64,000 bases of DNA from Pleodorina starrii (taxonomy: Eukaryota; Chlorophyta; Chlorophyceae; Chlamydomonadales; Volvocaceae), in NCBI GenBank assembly GCA_030267565.1, contig BRXU01000002.1, forward strand, positions 2,294,001 through 2,358,000. The letters are read 5' to 3'. Each line of letters opens with the position of its first letter. Within the stretch, counting starts at the first letter, position 1. Both the position numbers and the translations under genes were made by a program. Shown here in pieces: positions 57,601-64,000 of the stretch. The notes beneath the pieces were generated by a model. It did not search any database and was not told the DNA's origin. It was given only the letters and a program-made list of their open reading frames with translations.

Positions 57601-58643
57601 GGGCGCGGGCTTGCTCGTGCCCCATCGCCAGGTAAAGGGCGCCCGTCGTTGAGTGCTACGCGGCTGGCTCGGCGGCAGCTTGCCAGCGAGACCAAGGCGA
57701 CGCTTGCATTCGCCCGACCACCTGTCGTTCTTATAAGCATCGCGACACACACCCTTCTGTACAGGGAGCTGTCGTCCTCATTCTGCTTACTGTTTGGCGG
57801 CCTGCCTTGAGCTCCTTGCGACCCGCGTGATGCTGCCAGACCTCTGTTGGGTGTCGCCACCGGTCTCGATACAACACCGTGACCGCCAGCACCCTGACCA
57901 TCATTCTCTTCCATCTATCTGTGCAACCTTAGGGTCGCTCGTTCACTGTTCCGGCTAAAACGACAACGGTAACAGGGCCCGCCCGTCAGCTGCCTACGGA
58001 CATTGGGGGTGAATACATCCTCATATTATGAACCGTACTATAATACAATGAAAGTTGTGAGCAAAGCCGCCGAACAGTTCATCTATCAAGGGTGCCGCGT
58101 CCCATTTCCTAAGCGGCATCGAATAGAACTAGGTGCTTCGTGAGTTGATGGTATCGTTGCTTTGAAGGTTGCGCTCAAAGTTTGGCTATCACGGACTGTG
58201 TCAAAATGTCGCGGATGTACGGTAGGTCAACGGAGTTTCATCTATTGACTTTCGCAAGTTGTCCATCCACTATAGTCTTAGGGAAATATTTACGTACGCA
58301 TTTAGAAACTCGGATGCACAAGACCGTCTTCTGGATAGTGGCGTCTTTATAGGTTCCAGTCTTTATTGCGGTTCCTCCTTAATTTACCCCAAGCGAGCAG
58401 ACAATTATCACACAAAACCATCTGAGGGACATCACTCTGCTCTCGACTTCGCGAAGCGAGCCCTGGAGAGGGCCGCGGCCCGCACCGAACTACCATGATA
58501 CCGACAGCTGGACAGCAGCGCTTCGGGCTTCCCGTGTAAGCAGTGGCGCTGAGTGATGCAAAGCCACTCTGACGGCATTTCGGTCTTCCCTTTTCCATGG
58601 AGCGCGGGTGAGTCGACGCGATGCACGGCAGTAGACCAGCGGC
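57601..58643. promoter_or_regulatory. Divergent promoter region between the 1119-aa gene and the DUF4347 gene
   Basis: 1.04 kb between two start codons that point away from each other. The centre (58000-58450) is clearly A/T-rich (TATTATGAACC, TATAATACAATG), in contrast to both flanks. No specific factor site is claimed. Frames in this stretch show no domain. Confidence 0.5.
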
Positions 58644-61600
58644 ATGGCTCGCCGCCGCTCCCTTGCGCAGGGCCCCAGCAGCGGAATTGGAGTAACTCAG
58701 ACTGCATCCGCTGCTGCAGGCTCGCGCGCTGTGGACCCGCTTGGAGCGACGTTTGGAGTCCCGGCGACGGTGCCAGGCGAGTCATGCTCAGCGCACGCGC
58801 CGCAAACAATCACGGCCCCAACGCGCTCGCTCGCGCTGCCTGACCCATTTCCACCAAACTCAAACTCTAGATCCTTCTCCTCCAGGTCGCCGTGTGCTGG
58901 CCTCGGTGCTGGACAGTGCCACTTTCAGATGGGCCGCCATAGCGCTGGCGATCATCATCGGCCTCCTCATCCTGGCCATGACCATTTGGGCCATCGTCAC
59001 CCGATGCGGCCGTGGGCGCAGCTCCCCAGTGGCACCTACCACAGCGGATGGAGCTGCACGGGTGAGTGGGTGGGAGGGTGCATGGGTGGGTGGATGCGCG
59101 GGCGGGCCGCACCGGAGCTGCATCAGAGTTACGCTGGGCGGGACGTGTGGCGGCCCTGTTCTTGCGCTCCACGAGTGCGAATTTTCGTGCGTGACTGCCA
59201 GGCGTTGAGTATACCGCGCTCGGCGGTCGAGTCGAGGCCCGGCGCCGCAACGGCGCTCGTCCCGCACCGCCTGCCGTTCACGGGCTCCGGCCTATCCGTG
59301 GATAACCCCCGCCTCAACACCGTTGCCGCTGCATCAGGGAGCCGACATGGAGAAGGGGCCAGCAGCGGCCGGTGGTGCTGGCGGCGTCCGGACTGAGTGG
59401 AGTCCCGCACATGGCCCGGTGGCGGTGATGCCGCCGGCGCTGCAGCAGTTGCCGTCAGGTGGGTGGGTGTGCGCGATCGGCGGGCGGCGCTGGGCGGTCC
59501 CGGACGAACTTCACTTTTACGCCACCGCCACTGCCGCCACTGCGGAATCGGGGTTTGGTGGCCACGCTCGCCGCAGGGGGGCGAGCGTGGCAACCGTCTC
59601 AGCTGCCTGCCTGCCTGCCTTGCGGCTGACGAACCGCTGCGGCCCCTCCCTTCCGTACAGGTTACCCACCGGAAGCGGGCTACGCAGCGGATGGGGGTTA
59701 CGCACAGCTAGCAGGTTCGCCGCATCTGGTTCAGACGCCGGCGGCGATGGTGGTGCCGCCGCCGTCCAGCACCGGCCCCGTTCCTCCCTGGCGGGCGGAC
59801 CCGCAGCGGCTGCCTCCGGGCATCATGTTGGCGGCACTCACGCCGCCAGTCTACGCCCCGCTGGTCTCCAACCCGCGCTTGGCTTCGGAGCCGCCGTACT
59901 GCCGGCTGGTGCTCATCTCCTCACGCGTCCACAACCCCGAGATGGTGCGTGGTGTGGCGACGCGGGCCATGATGCCGCGCAGAAGAGGAAGAATGCGCGC
60001 GTGGCATGTGGCCCTTCTCTCGCACCGCAACCGCGCATGCGTCCCCGTGAAGTGACCGTCACGTCACCAGAGGGCGCGTCTGGCTGAAGGTGGCTGAAAG
60101 GCGGATTGGATCCCAGTTGGGGACGGGGTGGGCGGCGGGCTGCACGGCGCATTGTTTGTCAATGGCGTCAGAGCCCGGGTGGGGCCGGATCGCCGCGCCC
60201 GGGTGGGAGGCTGCTCGCTGGCGGGGACGGCACGCGGGGAATGGGGTGGTGAACCGAGCGCCGTGGGGCAAGCCCGCCGGTCCAGGGTGCAGGCCGCCGC
60301 CCCCTGACAGCCATCGGCTGCAGTGCAATATCGTCCGAGGCTAGTTCACGGCCCCGCTTTGCCTTCTATCCCCCGCCCCCTCACACCCTCTCACACACGC
60401 ACGCATGCCGTTCCCCCACCCTCCCGGGGGTATCCCGTCGGCGCACAGGTTGCCCGGGCGGTGCTGCCCGACGTGGCGTACGTTGTGTACGACTGGAAGA
60501 ACTTCACTCTGCAGGTGAGACATGGAGACAGACAAACATACATACAAATGGGTAGACAGACAGATATGCAGACGCACAGGCGCCGCGGAGACTCTCTCTC
60601 TGTCCGTATGCATGCCTTGAGAGGGTGTGTCACAACGCCTTGCAGCACGCGGCCCTCCCCACCGCCGCCCTCTCCCCTCCCTCCGTCCCTCCGCCCCCCA
60701 GCACCAATATCGCACTTCACAGCCCCCTCCCGCCCTCCTCCCGCCCTCCCGCCCGCCCTCCTCCCTCCCCTCCCAGGAGCTCCTCCGGTACGTCAAGAAG
60801 GTTCTGGGGACCCAGAAGGTCCTCTCCGTGGCCGTCGTGGCGCCCGGCTCCAAGCCCGGCACTGTGGGCCTGCTGGAGGGCTGCGGCACCTCCCCGGACA
60901 AGCTGGCCACCAAGAGCGAGCTGTCGCAGTTCTGGCGGGTGCTGGCCGGCTGCGTGGCGCTGTCCGGCGGCGGCGGCGACGGCCGGCGGGTGGACCTGCT
61001 GGGCTGTCGCGTGGTGGAAGACCCACGGATCGGCGCGGCGCTGCTCAAGGAGCTCTGGAACCTGACCACCGTGCCCTTCGCCGCGGCGGACGATGCGCTG
61101 GGCGGTTACATGCTGTGTACCTTCATGGAGGAACCCACGACGAGGCAGCTGAGCCTCATCTCCAGCACCATCCCCGCCGTCGACCTGTACTTTGACCGGT
61201 ACGCGCTGCTGGGGATACAGCCGCCCGGCAGTGCCGCGCCGGCGGCAGCGGCGGCGGGCGGCGGGGCAGGTGCGGGAGGAGCCGTGGCGGCAGCGGCTGC
61301 GCCGCTGCCGCCGGGGCCGCCGCCCCCGGCCGCAATCGTGCCGGTTGGCACGGCGCCGCCGCTCAACGCGGCGGTGCCTGCGGCGGCGGCGGCGGCTCCG
61401 CCGCCGCCGCAGCCGCCTGCACCGCAGGCGGCCGCGGCGCCAGCGCCACAGGCACCTGCGGCGCCGGCCCCGTTGCCGCAGGCGCCACAGGCGCTGGCTC
61501 CGTTGCCGCAGGCGCCTGCGGCGCTGGTGCCGGACGCAGCCGTAGCGGCAGCAGCTGCCGCCGCCGCTGCGCCGCCGCCTGCGCCAGCTCCGCCGCCTCC

Positions 61601-63268
61601 AGCCCCTGCCTCGCTGGCGGCGCCCGGTGGGGACGTGTTCAGCCGGCTGGCAGCGGCGCTGGCGGCGCACGGCAGGAGCCCGGACGCGGCGTTCTCGGAG
61701 TTCGACCGCGACGGCAGCGGGCAGCTGTCTACGAGGGAGCTCACGGAGCTGATGATGACGTATCTGCCGGACGCGTCACAGATGGATGTGAAGCACTTCC
61801 TGGCGATGCTGGATACGGACGCGCTGGCGGCGGAGCAGGTGAGGGGCGCATTAGGCATTAGGTACCGTAGAAGGTGAGGGAGCAGTGGGTACCTTTAGAA
61901 GATGAGGGGGCGCGAGGGAGTACCGTGCCACACCTCCTCGCTGCCGGGCGGCCCTGCCGCGCCTGACGCTCCCCCCGGTGCTTATATTTGTTGTTGCTGC
62001 TGCTGCTGCTGCTGCTACGGTTGTTGCTGAGGCTACCAATTCTTCCGCCGTGTGCACGACACGGACGCAGGAGCAGATGCTGAGCCGAAAGGAGTTTGTG
62101 GAGGGTCTGTCTGAGAACGTGCGGATCCAGGAGCAGGTCCGGGCGGGCAGGGACGACGACGAGGTGGTGCCGCGGCTGCAGGTGCGTGCCGGTACCGTGT
62201 CGCCTGGACACACAACCGGGTTGGGGCTTGAGGGGGGAGGGCATGTTGACGTTTCGGCAGCGCGGATGTCTGCGGGGGCCCCCAGGACAGCGTCGGCGCC
62301 GGCACCTCACCCGCCGCGGCCGTTGTCCCCCGCTGCGGACCGCAGCGCGTGAGAGTGCAGCGCAGCTCCCGCTGCTTCTGCTGCCGCTGCTGCCGACCCA
62401 GCCTTCCTCCCATGCCCAAGCTTTGCTCACCGCCTACCTCACTATCAGCCGCAGCCGCATTCCACGTCGCTGCTTGCCGCTGCTGCTTTCACCACACAAT
62501 TATTCCAAACCAACAACACTTCCACACGCATCGCAAAGCGTCACGCCAATCCCCACGCACACACACACACACCATCGCCGCAGCCTCCTATTTCTGTACC
62601 CCCTCCCCTCCCCGCCCCACACTCAACCCAACCGCACGCCCCACGCCCCACGCACACGCGCACACACATGCCCCCCACAGGAGTACCTCACCGACAACGA
62701 GCAGATCCTGCGGGATACGTTTGAGCAGTTCGACGAGAACGGCGACGGCCACCTCGACCACAACGAGCTTCAGGAGCTGGTGGCCAACATCCCCGGACTT
62801 GAGCTCCACGAGAAGAAGTTCATCATGGCGCTGCTCTACGTGCACGACGCCAACCGGGACCTGCGCCTCAGCCTGGACGAGCTGCTCGCCGCCCTGTCCA
62901 AGTTCGGAAAACACGCCGCGCACGCCAATGTCACCGTGGCCAGGTCGCTGCCGCAGCCGCTGCAGCTGCCGCCGCAGGCGGCGCCGGCGCCTACGGCGCC
63001 GCTGGCGCCTTCGGCGCCGGCGGCGCACGCATCGGTGCCGCCGCCGGAGCAGCAGCAGCAGCGTGCGGACGCAGCGGCGGTGGCGCCGGCGGCCCCGGCG
63101 CCGGCGCCCTTGCTACCGGCACCGCTACCCAGCGCGCTGCTGGCGCCGTTGGGGCCGCCGGGCGGGAAGCTGGCGCCGTTGGCGCCCCTGGGGGGGCTTG
63201 GCGGCGGCGCCGGCGCTCTGCCGCGGCCAGGGGCGTTGGCGCCTCTGGCGCCCTTGCCGGGACGGTAA
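58644..63268 (+). CDS. Membrane-anchored DUF4347 and EF-hand calcium-binding protein
   Basis: Eight exons in phase, 846 aa: 58644-58776, 58886-59061, 59338-59458, 59661-59944, 60449-60514, 60777-61838, 62071-62181, 62681-63268. The first intron is phase-consistent only with a GC donor (G^GCGAGT at 58777). Residues 61-83 are one strong hydrophobic helix (WAAIALAIIIGLLILAMTIW) followed by RCGRGR, which suggests a single-pass anchor. About 225-365 match DUF4347: RLVLISSRVHNPEM, VLPDVAYVVYDWKNFTLQ, VDLLGCRVV and LTTVPFAAADDALGG. Then come a Pro/Ala-rich linker and EF-hands: DRDGSGQLSTRE (570-581, canonical), a degenerate one split by an intron (DTDALAAEQ...), DENGDGHLDHNE (669-680, canonical) and DANRDLRLSLDE (707-718, Gly6 lost). 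The tail is Pro/Ala/Gln-rich. DUF4347 is best known near the start of large bacterial surface proteins. Start choice is moderately sure. Confidence 0.85.
59281..59310 (+). repeat. Right-end motif of the intron element family in intron 2 of the DUF4347 gene
   Basis: CGGGCTCCGGCCTATCCGTG, then GATAACCCCC, differs from 7510-7539 in AQR intron 7 by one base in 30. It ends 27 nt before the acceptor of exon 3. The left end is not recognised in the intron 59062-59337. Confidence 0.55.
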
Positions 63269-64000
63269 ATCCTTCAAACTGCCGAGTAGAGGTCTATTAG
63301 TTTGAAGGTGCCTCCTCGGACAACGAACAAACGAACGAATGCAACTACGCTTGCGTGATATCGCACACGGTACCGTTGGCGGCCGAGGGGCTTCGGCTGA
63401 CTGGGGATGAGGGGACAGCATTGCCAAGAGGGTGATGGCGGCGCTTATGTGTGCATGTGTGCGGGCCAGTGGGGCGGTGGGTGAGTGGCTCGGGCGCAGC
63501 GGAGGTCCCGAACCGTGTCGTATCACTTGGGGCTTAGTGGCTTTTCCTCCCGTGGGGGACGCTCCCTAACGCTCCCCTAACGCTCTGTGCTGCACGGGCG
63601 ATTCGAGTGGACAAACAGACAGAAGGACGGACGAGCGATACTTATAGACGGGCGGACGGGTAAACGGGGGGGGGCGTAACGTTGTCTTGCGGTTGTTGGG
63701 AGGAGGGCATGGACAGCCGCAGCGTGGAGACGGTGAGTATGTATGGACAGGCCAGACAGAGGTGACGGCGCTTGGAAGGGAGTGGCAGGGGAGCGGGGGG
63801 GTTATCCACCGGCGGTGGGGGTGGGGGTGGGGGTGGAGCCGGCGGGTTGGGCTGAGTGGAGGCTTTGCGACGGCCAGGTGCCGCGTCCTGTCCTTACGTG
63901 TGATGGACAGTCAGCCCTAAAGAGGAAGGAGTCTAAGAACACGCTGCCTACCGCGGCGCTGCCTACCACTGCACCGGATCTGATACCTGGACGACGGAAA
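63269..64000. other. 3' flank of the DUF4347 gene
   Basis: Probable 3' UTR then intergenic DNA. No TGTAA was found before the window edge. It contains GGGGGGGTTATCCACC (63795-63810), a partial reverse copy of the intron-family right end. No gene is seen. Confidence 0.5.

Noticed and set aside
57390..57914. 174-aa open frame overlapping exon 1 of the 1119-aa gene
   Set aside because: It is in a different frame from the exon chain that closes in phase, so it is probably 5' UTR and shadow sequence.

Overview
The window looks like nuclear DNA of a volvocine green alga, most likely Chlamydomonas or a close relative. The reasons are high GC, many short exons with GTGAGT/GTGCGT-type donors and C-rich acceptor tracts, introns full of G-rich simple repeats, long Ala/Gly/Gln runs in proteins, a plastid ribosomal protein gene with its own introns, and conserved eukaryotic genes. 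No bacterial, organellar, tRNA, rRNA or CRISPR features were seen. Gene models were built by hand from exon homology, splice signals and codon phase; every model listed closes in phase from an ATG to a stop.

Layout. 68-2406 (-): plastid-type NAD(P)-binding NmrA-like protein, 268 aa. 2790-17403 (+): Aquarius, the spliceosomal intron-binding helicase, 27 exons, about 1911 aa, divergent from the first gene across 383 bp. 19109-19997 (+): plastid ribosomal protein bL27. 21366-32805 (-): a 2335-aa chromatin-type protein with CHD-C-terminus-like SANT segments, an AT-hook, FYRN and FYRC domains and a roughly 500-residue Gln-rich tail. 35194-40898 (-): GLE1, the mRNA-export factor of the nuclear pore, 608 aa. 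45150-48337 (-): TKL-type protein kinase, 653 aa. 52222-57600 (-): unrecognised low-complexity protein, 1119 aa. 58644-63268 (+): membrane-anchored DUF4347 plus EF-hand protein, 846 aa. The intergenic stretches hold no gene I can support, apart from a weak trace of a LINE-type element near 41.7 kb.

Functionally the genes are a mixed housekeeping and regulatory set: splicing (AQR), mRNA export (GLE1), plastid translation (bL27), plastid redox/Rossmann protein, chromatin (FYR protein) and signalling (kinase, Ca2+-binding DUF4347 protein). They do not form a pathway.

The most unusual items are non-coding or architectural. (1) A perfect 78-bp inverted repeat with a 59-nt spacer lies in an intron at 53530-53744; it is a strong candidate hairpin precursor for small RNAs, and its arms read open as a peptide. 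(2) A family of short elements occupies several introns in both orientations, with GGGGGTTAT...ATAACCCCC ends. (3) The FYRN/FYRC protein combines SANT-like repeats with a huge poly-Gln tail. (4) A DUF4347 domain is fused to EF-hands and a membrane anchor. (5) Two introns appear to use GC-AG splice sites with the same GCGAGT donor.
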